From Gammaproteobacteria bacterium (GTDB lineage Bacteria > Pseudomonadota > Gammaproteobacteria > Pseudomonadales > Balneatricaceae), in contig JAAERS010000419.1 of the NCBI GenBank assembly GCA_024230095.1, positions 1 through 42,886 on the forward strand: DNA of 42,886 bases, given 5' to 3'. Position 1 is the stretch's first letter. Each line of letters starts with the position of its first letter. The notes below the pieces were generated by a model. The model was not told the DNA's origin and made no database searches. It was given only the letters and a program-made list of their open reading frames with translations. Both the position numbers and the translations under genes were made by a program. Below are positions 16,306 through 24,115 of the stretch, one piece after another.

Positions 16306-18831
16306 ATGAAAACGTCTGCAAAAGTTGTCGTCATTGGTGGCGGCGCCGTAGGTGCTGGCACTCTATATCACCTAGCCAAAAAAGGTTGGAGCGATGTAGT
16401 AATGGTTGAGCGTAAAGAATTAACTTCTGGTTCCACTTGGCATGCTGCCGGCCTTCTGCCGCTGTTTAACATGAGTTACTCCGTCGGTAAGCTACACCAG
16501 TACTCTGTAGACTTCTATCATGAACTTCAAGAAGAAACCGGCATGAATGTTGGTTTTTCCGTAGTCTCCAACATCCGCTTAGCCAACTGCGAATACCGCA
16601 TGGATGAGTATAAGTATTACTCTGGAGTTGCCAAAACTGTCGGTGTTGATGCGAAGTTTCTAACTCCTGAAGAAATTAAGGAAGCATGGCCTTTATGCAA
16701 TACAGAAGGCTTGCTAGGTGCTATTCAGCACCCCGATGACGGTTACATTCAGCCAGCTGATCTGACGCAAGCCTTGTGCGCAGGTGCGCGCAAACATGGC
16801 GCTGAAATCTACCGTTATACCACTGTAACTGCCATAGAACAGCAAGTTGATGGCTCTTGGATTGTAAAGACCGACAAGGGCGACATTGCTTGTGAACACG
16901 TTGTATCTTGTACTGGCTCTTTTGCTCGCAAGACTGGTGAAATGGTTGGTTTGGATATTCCGGTAATCCCTGTCGAACACCAGTTTATCGTTACTGAACC
17001 CCACCCTGAAATTTTAGAACGCAAAAAACAAGGCCTACCTGAAATGGGTGTTCTGCGTGAATCCGATGGTGGTTACTACCTGCGCGAAGAAGCTGGCGGC
17101 TTACTACTTGGGCCCTACGAAAAAGGCGCGCCTGTGTGCTACGTCGACGGCCCTGCAGATGACTGTGAATATGAGCTATTTAACCAAGAGCTAGATCGCT
17201 TAATGCCACATATCGAGTTCTGCATGAATCGTGTGCCTGCCTTCGCCGAAGTCGGTGTTAAAGAAGTGTACAATGGTGCCATCGCCTATACCCCCGATGG
17301 CAACCCCATTGTCGGCCCCGCTCCAGGTCTGAAAAACTTTTGGCTAAACGAAGGCCATTCATTTGGCATCACCGCGGCAGGTGGTGCTGGCTGGCAATTA
17401 GCTGAGTGGATGGTAGATGGTGAGCCCACCGTTGACATGATGGGCGTGGATCCTCGTCGTTTTGGCCCATACGCTACCCGAGGCTACCTCAAGGAAAAGA
17501 ATGAAGAAGCTTATGCCAACGTATTTACCACACACTATCCCGATGAAGAGCGCGAAAGCTGTCGTCCGCTGAAGACCACACCATGCTATGAACGTATGAA
17601 GGAACTAGGCGCTGTATTTGGTTCCGTTTATGGCTGGGAACGCCCCAATTGGTTTATGCCCAACAAGGACTACGCCCTAGGCACCGAAGACTTGCAGACC
17701 GAAGACGAGGCTAACGTACTGTGGAATAAAAATTTCTCTGACCCATTGGAAGATGGCCGCATCGTCGAGAAAAATTCTTTCCGTCGTTCTAACTACCACG
17801 AATTTGTAGGTAATGAGTGTAAGCACGTGGCCGAGCATGTGGGTATGCTAGACATGTCAGCATTTGCTAAAGCGACCGTTAAAGGGCCTGGCGCAGAAGC
17901 TTGGTTAGAATCTATTTTTGCCAACAAGATGCCTAAAACCATAGGGCGTATTTCACTCGTTCATATGCTAACCCTTAATGGTGGTGTACGAGCGGAATTT
18001 ACGGTCTATAAAACAGGCCCTCAAAGCTACTACCTGGTATCGGCAGGCGCCTTTGAAACCCACGATCACGATTACTTGTTCAAATTGAAGCCAACCGACG
18101 GTAGTGTAGACGTGCAGCGGGTAACTACCCAGACTGGCGTATTAGTGATTGCAGGTCCTAAATCTCGCGACCTACTGCAAAAACTCACTGACACTAATTT
18201 ATCTAACGACAGCTTCAAGTGGTTAACGGGCAAAAAAATCAACATCGGTTATGCCACCGCCGAAGCCTTGCGCGTTAACTTTGTTGGCGAACTAGGCTGG
18301 GAACTTCACCACCCTATCGAGATGCAAAACTACATTTTCGACGAAGTCATGAAAGCCGGTGAAGAATTCAATATAAAGCCGTTTGGTATAAGGGCCATGG
18401 ACAGCATGCGCCTAGAAAAATCTTACCGTTTGATCCCACGTGAAATGTCCATCGAATACTCAGCCATGGAGTCTGCCCTAGATCGTTTTGTGCGTCTAGA
18501 CAAAGAAACTGACTTTATCGGCAAACAAGCATTGATTGATTGGCAAGCTCGAGGTGCCAAAAACGCCTTTGTAACGCTGGAAGTGCATGGTGTGACTGAT
18601 GCAGACGCCCGAGGCTCCGAAGCCATTTACCAAGATGGCGAACTGGTAGGCCGAGCAACATCTGGTGGTTTTGGCTGGCGCGTCAACAAGTCCCTTGCTT
18701 TAGGCATGGTGACGCCAGAGCTGGCAGCTATTGGCACACAACTACAAATAGAAATTCTAGGTGAACAGTATCAAGCAACCGTGGTTGATGAGTCACCATA
18801 CGACTCTACGAATACCAAATTGCGTGCCTAA
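16306..18831 (+). CDS. FAD-dependent dimethylglycine/sarcosine dehydrogenase-like protein with GcvT domain
   Basis: An 841-residue two-part enzyme. The N-terminal DAO-type FAD half has the GGGAVG nucleotide loop (11-16) and SGSTWHAAGL, whose His46 aligns with the histidine that binds FAD covalently in mitochondrial dimethylglycine and sarcosine dehydrogenases. YGWERPNWF links it to a C-terminal tetrahydrofolate-binding aminomethyltransferase (GcvT) half, with the C-terminal barrel near 745-835. Family reaction: oxidative N-demethylation, giving 5,10-methylene-tetrahydrofolate and passing electrons to ETF. The etfBA genes 320 bp downstream support this. With sarcosine oxidase encoded nearby, dimethylglycine is the likelier substrate, but substrate choice is inferred. 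I start at 16306 (MKTSAKVVVIGGG; GGAG about 10 bases upstream), not at the in-frame TTG at 16264. Confidence 0.85.
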   Translation: MKTSAKVVVIGGGAVGAGTLYHLAKKGWSDVVMVERKELTSGSTWHAAGLLPLFNMSYSVGKLHQYSVDFYHELQEETGMNVGFSVVSNIRLANCEYRMDEYKYYSGVAKTVGVDAKFLTPEEIKEAWPLCNTEGLLGAIQHPDDGYIQPADLTQALCAGARKHGAEIYRYTTVTAIEQQVDGSWIVKTDKGDIACEHVVSCTGSFARKTGEMVGLDIPVIPVEHQFIVTEPHPEILERKKQGLPEMGVLRESDGGYYLREEAGGLLLGPYEKGAPVCYVDGPADDCEYELFNQELDRLMPHIEFCMNRVPAFAEVGVKEVYNGAIAYTPDGNPIVGPAPGLKNFWLNEGHSFGITAAGGAGWQLAEWMVDGEPTVDMMGVDPRRFGPYATRGYLKEKNEEAYANVFTTHYPDEERESCRPLKTTPCYERMKELGAVFGSVYGWERPNWFMPNKDYALGTEDLQTEDEANVLWNKNFSDPLEDGRIVEKNSFRRSNYHEFVGNECKHVAEHVGMLDMSAFAKATVKGPGAEAWLESIFANKMPKTIGRISLVHMLTLNGGVRAEFTVYKTGPQSYYLVSAGAFETHDHDYLFKLKPTDGSVDVQRVTTQTGVLVIAGPKSRDLLQKLTDTNLSNDSFKWLTGKKINIGYATAEALRVNFVGELGWELHHPIEMQNYIFDEVMKAGEEFNIKPFGIRAMDSMRLEKSYRLIPREMSIEYSAMESALDRFVRLDKETDFIGKQALIDWQARGAKNAFVTLEVHGVTDADARGSEAIYQDGELVGRATSGGFGWRVNKSLALGMVTPELAAIGTQLQIEILGEQYQATVVDESPYDSTNTKLRA

Positions 18832-19152
18832 GCGTTTGCCGGCATAATGTTCGGCGTTGGCGCTAGCCGTCTATGGAATTATATTTTGTAATGTCAGGAT
18901 AGTTAAAGAACGTATTTGCAAGGCAATTAGTTAATTGGTTAATCATTAATACTAATACGCATTGTAGGATTACATTTTTTCACCTATAGATGACTAATAT
19001 TTGTTTGAGTGAAAGTACATAACACGGCACAATTAGGCCGCTTTGTAGAGACTGGCAAAGAATGACCACTTCGCCAGTCAAGAAATTTAGGGTTGGTTTT
19101 AAAACTAATTAAAACTGATCAGTATACTAACTAAGTAAGTGAGATCACGTCC
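18832..19152. other. 321-bp gene-free gap before etfB
   Basis: No convincing reading frame. It holds an AT-rich imperfect dyad at 18926-18956 (ATTAGTTAAT against ATTAATACTAAT) and a hairpin GACTGGC/GCCAGTC (19050-19056, 19073-19079). TATACT at 19123-19128 could be the etfB -10 box but has no good -35 at the right distance. The ETF genes therefore probably have their own promoter and control region here, rather than being read only through from the dehydrogenase gene. Confidence 0.4.
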
Positions 19153-19902
19153 ATGAAAGTACTAGTTGGCGTAAAACGGGTCCTAGACCCTCAGGTAAAG
19201 GCCCGTGTCAATGCGGACAAAACCGGCATCGACCTAACCAATGCCAAAATGACCATGAACCCATTTTGCGAAAACGCTGTTGAAGAAGCAATTCGCCTTA
19301 AGGAAGCTGGCACAGCAGAAGAGATTATTGCGTTATCCATTGGCCCCGCCAAAGCTGAAGAAACCCTGCGTAACGCTTTAGCGCTAGGTGCCGACCGAGC
19401 CATCTTGGTACACACGGAAGAAACGCTTGAGCCATTGGCTATTGCAAAAGTATTCAAAGCCATCATTGACGCGGAACAACCACAACTAGTTATGGTTGGT
19501 AAGCAAGCTATCGACGATGATTGTAACCAAACCGGCCAAATGCTTTCTGCCCTGCTAGATTGGCCACAAGCCACTTTTGCTTCCAAGCTGGAAATCAACG
19601 GCGATACAGCCAAGGTTACCCGTGAAGTTGACGCCGGCCTAGAAACTATAAACGTCAATATGCCTGCCGTTGTCACAGTCGACCTGCGTCTTAACGAGCC
19701 TCGCTATGCTTCTTTGCCTAACGTAATGAAAGCAAAACGCAAGCCATTAGACAAAAAAGACTTGGCTGATCTTGGTTTGGACACAGCCAACCGCATGACC
19801 ACTCTGGAAGTTATGGAACCACCTGCCCGCGCTGCTGGCATTATCGTTGAGTCCGTATCCGAGCTGGTTAACAAGTTGAAAAACGAAGCTAAGGTTATCT
19901 AA
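19153..19902 (+). CDS. etfB: Electron transfer flavoprotein, beta subunit
   Basis: The AMP-binding small subunit of ETF, a soluble carrier taking electrons from acyl-CoA and N-methyl-amino-acid dehydrogenases to ETF:quinone oxidoreductase. The 249 residues match the family throughout: [12 protein letters not shown] start, [26 protein letters not shown], the signature [12 protein letters not shown] and the partner-recognition loop [16 protein letters not shown]. etfA follows after 11 bp. No ETF:quinone oxidoreductase gene is in view, so the final electron acceptor is encoded elsewhere. Confidence 0.97.
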   Translation: MKVLVGVKRVLDPQVKARVNADKTGIDLTNAKMTMNPFCENAVEEAIRLKEAGTAEEIIALSIGPAKAEETLRNALALGADRAILVHTEETLEPLAIAKVFKAIIDAEQPQLVMVGKQAIDDDCNQTGQMLSALLDWPQATFASKLEINGDTAKVTREVDAGLETINVNMPAVVTVDLRLNEPRYASLPNVMKAKRKPLDKKDLADLGLDTANRMTTLEVMEPPARAAGIIVESVSELVNKLKNEAKVI

Positions 19903-19913
19903 AGGAGCCCAAC

Positions 19914-20843
19914 ATGACTGTATTAGTAATTGCAGAACACGAAAATGGCGCCCTAGCAGGTGCCACTCTTCACACCATCACCGCCGCACAGCAGATCGGT
20001 GGTGATCTTGACGTACTGGTTGCAGGTAATGGTTGTGATGCCGCCGCTCAAGCCGCCGCCGCTATCGCCGGTATAAATCGCGTACGTGTGGCTGATGACG
20101 TTTCTCTGGAAGGTCAACTGGCAGAGAACATGGCTGACTTGATTGTTAGCTTAGCGTCTGATTATAGCCACGTACTGGCACCGGCCACGACCTTTGGCAA
20201 AAACTTTATGCCACGCGCTTCGGCACTGTTGGACGTTAGTCAAATTTCTGAAATCAGTGCGGTTATTTCGGCTGATACTTTCGAGCGTCCTATCTATGCC
20301 GGCAACGCCCTAGCCAAAGTGCAATCGGCTGATAGCATCAAGCTGATCACCGTTCGTACCACCAAATTTGATGCGGCGAATGCTGAAGGTGGCTCGGCCG
20401 CTATTGAAACGGTAGCAGCTGCGCCAGACACCGGCAAATCTCGCTTTGAAGGTGTTGCTGCATCGGAGTCTGATCGTGTTGAACTCACCTCCGCCAGCAT
20501 CGTTATCTCTGGTGGACGTGGTATGCAAAGTGGCGACAACTTCCCTATGTTGGAGCGTGTTGCAGATAAGCTCGGCGCCGCCGTGGGCGCATCTCGTGCG
20601 GCCGTTGACGCTGGTTTTGTTCCCAACGATTATCAAGTAGGCCAAACCGGTAAAGTAATTGCTCCAGACCTGTACATTGCCGTTGGCATTTCTGGTGCAA
20701 TTCAGCACTTAGCTGGCATGAAGGACTCCAAGACCATTGTCGCTATCAACAAGGATAGCGAAGCACCAATTTTTCAAGTTGCTGACTATGGTTTGGTAGC
20801 TGACTTGTTCGATGCGGTACCGGAACTAGAAAGCGAATTGTAA
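19914..20843 (+). CDS. etfA: Electron transfer flavoprotein, alpha subunit
   Basis: The FAD-binding large subunit, 309 residues. The C-terminal FAD domain is complete: SGGRGMQSGDNF, GASRAAVDAGFVPNDYQVGQTGK, YIAVGISGAIQHLAGMK and the INKDSEAPIFQVADYG stretch. A strong Shine-Dalgarno AAAGGAG precedes the ATG by 7 bases. It forms a two-gene unit with etfB and ends at a clear intrinsic-type terminator. Nearest likely electron donor in this window is the dimethylglycine/sarcosine dehydrogenase-like protein just upstream. Confidence 0.97.
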   Translation: MTVLVIAEHENGALAGATLHTITAAQQIGGDLDVLVAGNGCDAAAQAAAAIAGINRVRVADDVSLEGQLAENMADLIVSLASDYSHVLAPATTFGKNFMPRASALLDVSQISEISAVISADTFERPIYAGNALAKVQSADSIKLITVRTTKFDAANAEGGSAAIETVAAAPDTGKSRFEGVAASESDRVELTSASIVISGGRGMQSGDNFPMLERVADKLGAAVGASRAAVDAGFVPNDYQVGQTGKVIAPDLYIAVGISGAIQHLAGMKDSKTIVAINKDSEAPIFQVADYGLVADLFDAVPELESEL

Positions 20844-20865
20844 GTACAAAGCTAGCTTACCCCAT

Positions 20866-20893
20866 AATAAGCCCAGCAATCGCTGGGCTTATT
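20866..20893 (+). terminator. Terminator hairpin after etfBA
   Basis: Arms AATAAGCCCAGC and GCTGGGCTTATT form a perfect 12-bp stem with loop AATC, starting 23 bases after the etfA stop. The AT-rich stem base (TTATTTG) supplies the U-rich 3' flank, so it should work as a Rho-independent terminator on the plus strand. Confidence 0.85.
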
Positions 20894-21032
20894 TGTATGG
20901 ACATAAATAGATCTTATGTGCGCTCCATTATGGCCGCAGTTAAATTAGGCTCTGCAAACTGACTATTGTCGGCTGAGCAAAACCACCTTAATATAGTATT
21001 TATTTCCCACCCTGCCATAAATTGCTAACACC

Positions 21033-21494
21033 ATGAAACAACTGTTGCTTGTTTGTCATACGCCATCCACCAATACCCAGTCCATGGCCAGCCAACTTCT
21101 AGCTGGCGCTCAGGCTGAGGCCGATGGTCAAGGGCAGGTATTGTCACTCGAACCGGGACAATGCACGGCACAGGACATTATGGCCGCCGATGCTGTAGTG
21201 ATATTAACCACAGAAAACTTAGGCTACATGGCTGGCACCACCAAAGATCTGTTTGATCGCATCTTTTATGATTTAGAAACCCAAACTGAAGGCCTAAGCT
21301 ATGCGCTCATCGTAAGGGCCGGCCTTGATGGAACCGGCTGCACAAAGGCCGTAGAGTCAATATGTGGAGGCCTCAACTGGCGTCCAGTACGGCCAAGGCT
21401 CTTGTGTAAAGGTGATTGGAAGCCAGCGTTTTCCAAGCAATGTTATGAGCTAGGACAGCTGATGATGAGCAGCTTGATTATGGGCATCATTTAG
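21033..21494 (+). CDS. Flavodoxin-fold (NADPH-dependent FMN reductase-like) protein
   Basis: A 153-residue single-domain protein. It begins KQLLLVCHTPSTNTQSMA, the phosphate-binding loop pattern of flavodoxin-like folds, and has the second-strand motif ADAVVILTTENLGYMAGTTKDLFDR, in which a flavin-ring contact and the KxFFDR-like helix of the WrbA/FMN-reductase group are recognisable. A quinone, flavin or NAD(P)H redox role is likely; partner and substrate are unknown. It has no strong Shine-Dalgarno sequence and its last 8 bases overlap the convergent rsuA-like gene. Its place next to the ETF genes may be chance. Confidence 0.7.
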   Translation: MKQLLLVCHTPSTNTQSMASQLLAGAQAEADGQGQVLSLEPGQCTAQDIMAADAVVILTTENLGYMAGTTKDLFDRIFYDLETQTEGLSYALIVRAGLDGTGCTKAVESICGGLNWRPVRPRLLCKGDWKPAFSKQCYELGQLMMSSLIMGII

Positions 21495-22200
21495 TTTCAA
21501 ATACAGCTTCCGCCTGGGTTTTAGACAACACCCTGTAACTCCCAATAGATAAACTCTTAGGTAAGGCCAAGCCACCTATGCGCCATCTGTGCAGGCTCAA
21601 AACTGGATTACGAAAACGTCCAAACATGCGCTTTATTTGATGATACTTGCCCTCTGTAAGAACCACTTCAGCCATATATTCATCCACGATATCTAGTAGT
21701 GCTGGTGCGGTGATTATATCTTCATAGGCAAAGTACATACCCTGAGCAAAAGCTTCAATACAGTCATCATCAATAGCATTTTGTAGAGTCACACGATAAT
21801 ATTTATCAAGTTTCTTGGTTGGGCATGTAATGCGACGTGACCATTCACCATCATTGGTCAATAATAACAAACCCGTAGATTGTCGATCCAATCTACCGGC
21901 AATATGCAAATTACTAAAACAGCTAGGTAATAGATCTACTACAGTTTGGTGATTGGGGTCTTTGGTTGCACTCACCGCGCCCTTTGGCTTATTCAACAAC
22001 ACATACACAGGCTTGGCGTCTTGAATAATCTGATCTTCAACTACGACCTTGGTGAACTGGCCAATCAATCTATCAGCTTCGGTACAAATAGTATCGTCGA
22101 CCCATACCTGCTGTCGCGCTAAAGTAAGCTTAATTTCACGCTTATTCATGCCCGTATGCTGGCTTATTAACTTGTCTAATCTACTAGAATGTGAACCCAT
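21487..22200 (-). CDS. rsuA: 16S rRNA pseudouridine-516 synthase (RsuA family)
   Basis: A 237-residue protein with an N-terminal S4 RNA-binding domain (SRLDKLISQHTGMNKREIKLTLARQQVWV, 6-60) and a pseudouridine synthase domain whose catalytic aspartate is in AGRLDRQSTGLLLLTNDG. YHQIKRMFGRFRNPVLSLHR and the IGGLALP ending are the normal RsuA landmarks. Length and features fit RsuA (Psi516) better than the longer RluB/RluF enzymes. It converges on the flavodoxin-like gene with an 8-bp overlap and lies downstream of a hairpin after the aminotransferase gene. Confidence 0.88.
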   Translation of the reverse strand: MGSHSSRLDKLISQHTGMNKREIKLTLARQQVWVDDTICTEADRLIGQFTKVVVEDQIIQDAKPVYVLLNKPKGAVSATKDPNHQTVVDLLPSCFSNLHIAGRLDRQSTGLLLLTNDGEWSRRITCPTKKLDKYYRVTLQNAIDDDCIEAFAQGMYFAYEDIITAPALLDIVDEYMAEVVLTEGKYHQIKRMFGRFRNPVLSLHRWRIGGLALPKSLSIGSYRVLSKTQAEAVFETK

Positions 22201-22250
22201 GACGATTGGTAATATCCGTGACTACGCAGGCAGCATTAACCACTGTTGTT

Positions 22251-22274
22251 GGGGTGAAACCGAAGAATCACCCC
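22251..22274 (-). terminator. Hairpin after the aminotransferase gene
   Basis: GGGGTGA (22251-22257) and TCACCCC (22268-22274) form a perfect 7-bp GC-rich stem 10 bases after the aminotransferase stop, in the direction of the minus-strand transcript. There is no U tract, so termination would be factor-assisted or the hairpin may only protect the mRNA end. Confidence 0.45.
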
Positions 22275-22284
22275 ATTTATCAAG

Positions 22285-23412
22285 TTACAAGACCTTATCA
22301 AGGGCCGCTTCTAAAGAAGCCACGCTACGCTCAATATTGTGTAGCTTATCAAGACCAAATAAACCAAGACGAAAAGTCTTATAGCCAGCTGGCTCATTGC
22401 AAACTAGCGGCACGCCCGCTGCGATTTGCATACCCTCGGCAACAAACTTGGAGCCATTATGGATACCATCATCTGAGGTGTAGCTTACCACCACGCCTGG
22501 GGCACCAAAACCTGTCGCCGCCACACTCTTGATACCACGACCGGCTAGCATCGTGCGTACGGCATCGCCTAGGTCCTGTTGCTCTTGCTTTACTTTGGCA
22601 AAACCATACTCTTCCGTTTCGCGCATAACCTCCGCAAATTGTGCGATAGCATCGGTTGGCATGGTCGCGTGATAAGCATGGCCACCATTTACATAGGCCA
22701 TCATGATGTCGCGCCATTTCTTCAGGTCAGCAGCAAAACTGGTACTAGTGGTGTTTTCTAACATGGCAGCACCACGCTCTCCCAACATGATCAAACCACC
22801 AAATGGCGAGCCGCTCCATCCCTTTTGAGGGGCACTAACTAACACATCTACACCCAGTTGTTGCATGTCTACCCATAAACAACCAGAGGCAATACAATCC
22901 AACACCAACAAACCGCCCACGGCATGCACCGCTTCAGCCATGGCTTGAATATAGCCATCAGGCAAAATGATACCTGATGAAGTTTCCACGTGAGGTGCAA
23001 ATACCACTTCGGGCTTTTCTCTGGCAATCGTGTTTAATACGTCGTTGATGGGAGCAGGTGCAAAAGGTTCCGTATCGCCGACTTGCCCCTGGCGGGCCAT
23101 CAAAACGGTAGAACTGGAAGCGATATTGCCTACCTCCAATATTTGGGTCCATCGAAAACTGAAGAAACCATTACGGATGACCAGTGTCTTTTTTCCAGTA
23201 GCAAATTGACGCGCTACGGCTTCCATACCGAAGGTACCACTACCGGGTACAATGGCAATTTGCTCAGCGTTATACACTGACTTCAAGGTTTGATTGATAT
23301 ATCGCATGTCAGCTTGGAAGGCCTGGGACATATGATTCAAAGCGCGATCCGTATAAACAACGGAATACTCTAGCAATCCATCCGGATCAACATTGGGCAA
23401 TAATGCAGTCAT
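22285..23412 (-). CDS. Class V aminotransferase (alanine/serine-glyoxylate type)
   Basis: A 375-residue fold-type I, class V PLP enzyme. PGSGTFGMEAVARQF binds the cofactor phosphate, VLDCIASGCLWVDMQQLGVDVL carries the Asp that contacts the pyridine nitrogen, and SAPQKGWSG holds the Schiff-base lysine. FRLGLFG near the end resembles the carboxylate-binding arginine region. Members interconvert alanine or serine with glyoxylate; exact substrates are not readable. It follows soxG on the same strand after 175 bp, and that gap holds a plausible promoter, so it may be both read through from sox and expressed alone. Glycine made by sarcosine oxidation makes a glycine/glyoxylate/serine role sensible (inference). 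AGGA precedes the ATG. Confidence 0.82.
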   Translation of the reverse strand: MTALLPNVDPDGLLEYSVVYTDRALNHMSQAFQADMRYINQTLKSVYNAEQIAIVPGSGTFGMEAVARQFATGKKTLVIRNGFFSFRWTQILEVGNIASSSTVLMARQGQVGDTEPFAPAPINDVLNTIAREKPEVVFAPHVETSSGIILPDGYIQAMAEAVHAVGGLLVLDCIASGCLWVDMQQLGVDVLVSAPQKGWSGSPFGGLIMLGERGAAMLENTTSTSFAADLKKWRDIMMAYVNGGHAYHATMPTDAIAQFAEVMRETEEYGFAKVKQEQQDLGDAVRTMLAGRGIKSVAATGFGAPGVVVSYTSDDGIHNGSKFVAEGMQIAAGVPLVCNEPAGYKTFRLGLFGLDKLHNIERSVASLEAALDKVL

Positions 23413-23441
23413 GGTTTTTCCTATTATTAATTGTGAATTCT

Positions 23442-23470
23442 TGTATCGGTAGGCCGATTTGTACTGTCAA
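23442..23470 (-). promoter_or_regulatory. Candidate promoter for the aminotransferase gene
   Basis: On the minus strand TTGACA (plus 23465-23470) is a perfect -35 hexamer, followed after 17 bases by GATACA (23442-23447), a weaker -10. The start site would leave a leader of about 22 bases before the ATG at 23412, which fits. Confidence 0.35.
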
Positions 23471-23587
23471 ATGTAGCGATACATTGCAGCCTACACGCTA
23501 AATTGATGTAATATTTTGAGTTTGGCTAATTAACATGGGCACCGCAAGTACCTATCATTAATTGTCACTATACAAGAGCCCATATAA

Positions 23588-24115
23588 CTAACGTAGAGTC
23601 GCTGCTGAGTCGGTTAAGAACTCCATCAAAGAAACAGCAAAGCCACGCATCACCCATAACTCAAACACCGGTTGATTCTGTTCATCCGGCAGACGTAGGA
23701 TACTGACGCCTATATGGTTAATATGCGTCATTTTTATCTCACCAACGACCAGTGCTTTAGCGTCCAAGTCAATAGCAATGCCTCTGGCCAGCAGAGCGCG
23801 AGCGTCGGCACCTGTTATTTGTAGCTGCGTTTTGCTTTGTGACTGATCGGTAATGTAGAGGCCATCAATAGCCTCTGTGTCAGTCTGACTGGTTAGCCAA
23901 AAATAACGATCCTTGCCTTGCCAAACCAAACGCTGATTGTCCAATTCCGTAAACTGGCCCTGTCCTGGGATGGCCATATTGGTCAACCTAGCCACCTGCC
24001 CATCGACTGACTCAAAGCCTTCAAGCTGCCACATTTTGGGTGCGGCTACTTGTTTAATGGATACCGCAGTAAACACCTGTGGCATTGTAAAATGTTGTTC
24101 CAGTGCACTAGCCAT
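23588..24115 (-). CDS. soxG: Sarcosine oxidase, gamma subunit
   Basis: The 175-residue gamma subunit of heterotetrameric sarcosine oxidase. It has no cofactor site of its own and resembles a shortened GcvT-like fold; DARALLARGIAIDLDAK and the THINHIGVSILRL... FELWVMRGFAVSLMEFL ending are typical of SoxG. Its ATG overlaps the soxA stop by one base (TAATG), so it is translationally coupled as the last gene of soxBDAG. Confidence 0.92.
   Translation of the reverse strand: MASALEQHFTMPQVFTAVSIKQVAAPKMWQLEGFESVDGQVARLTNMAIPGQGQFTELDNQRLVWQGKDRYFWLTSQTDTEAIDGLYITDQSQSKTQLQITGADARALLARGIAIDLDAKALVVGEIKMTHINHIGVSILRLPDEQNQPVFELWVMRGFAVSLMEFLTDSAATLR

Noticed and set aside
20446-20708. Overlapping frames inside etfA in other frames and on the other strand
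   Set aside because: etfA is complete and canonical through this region; no sign of a second gene.
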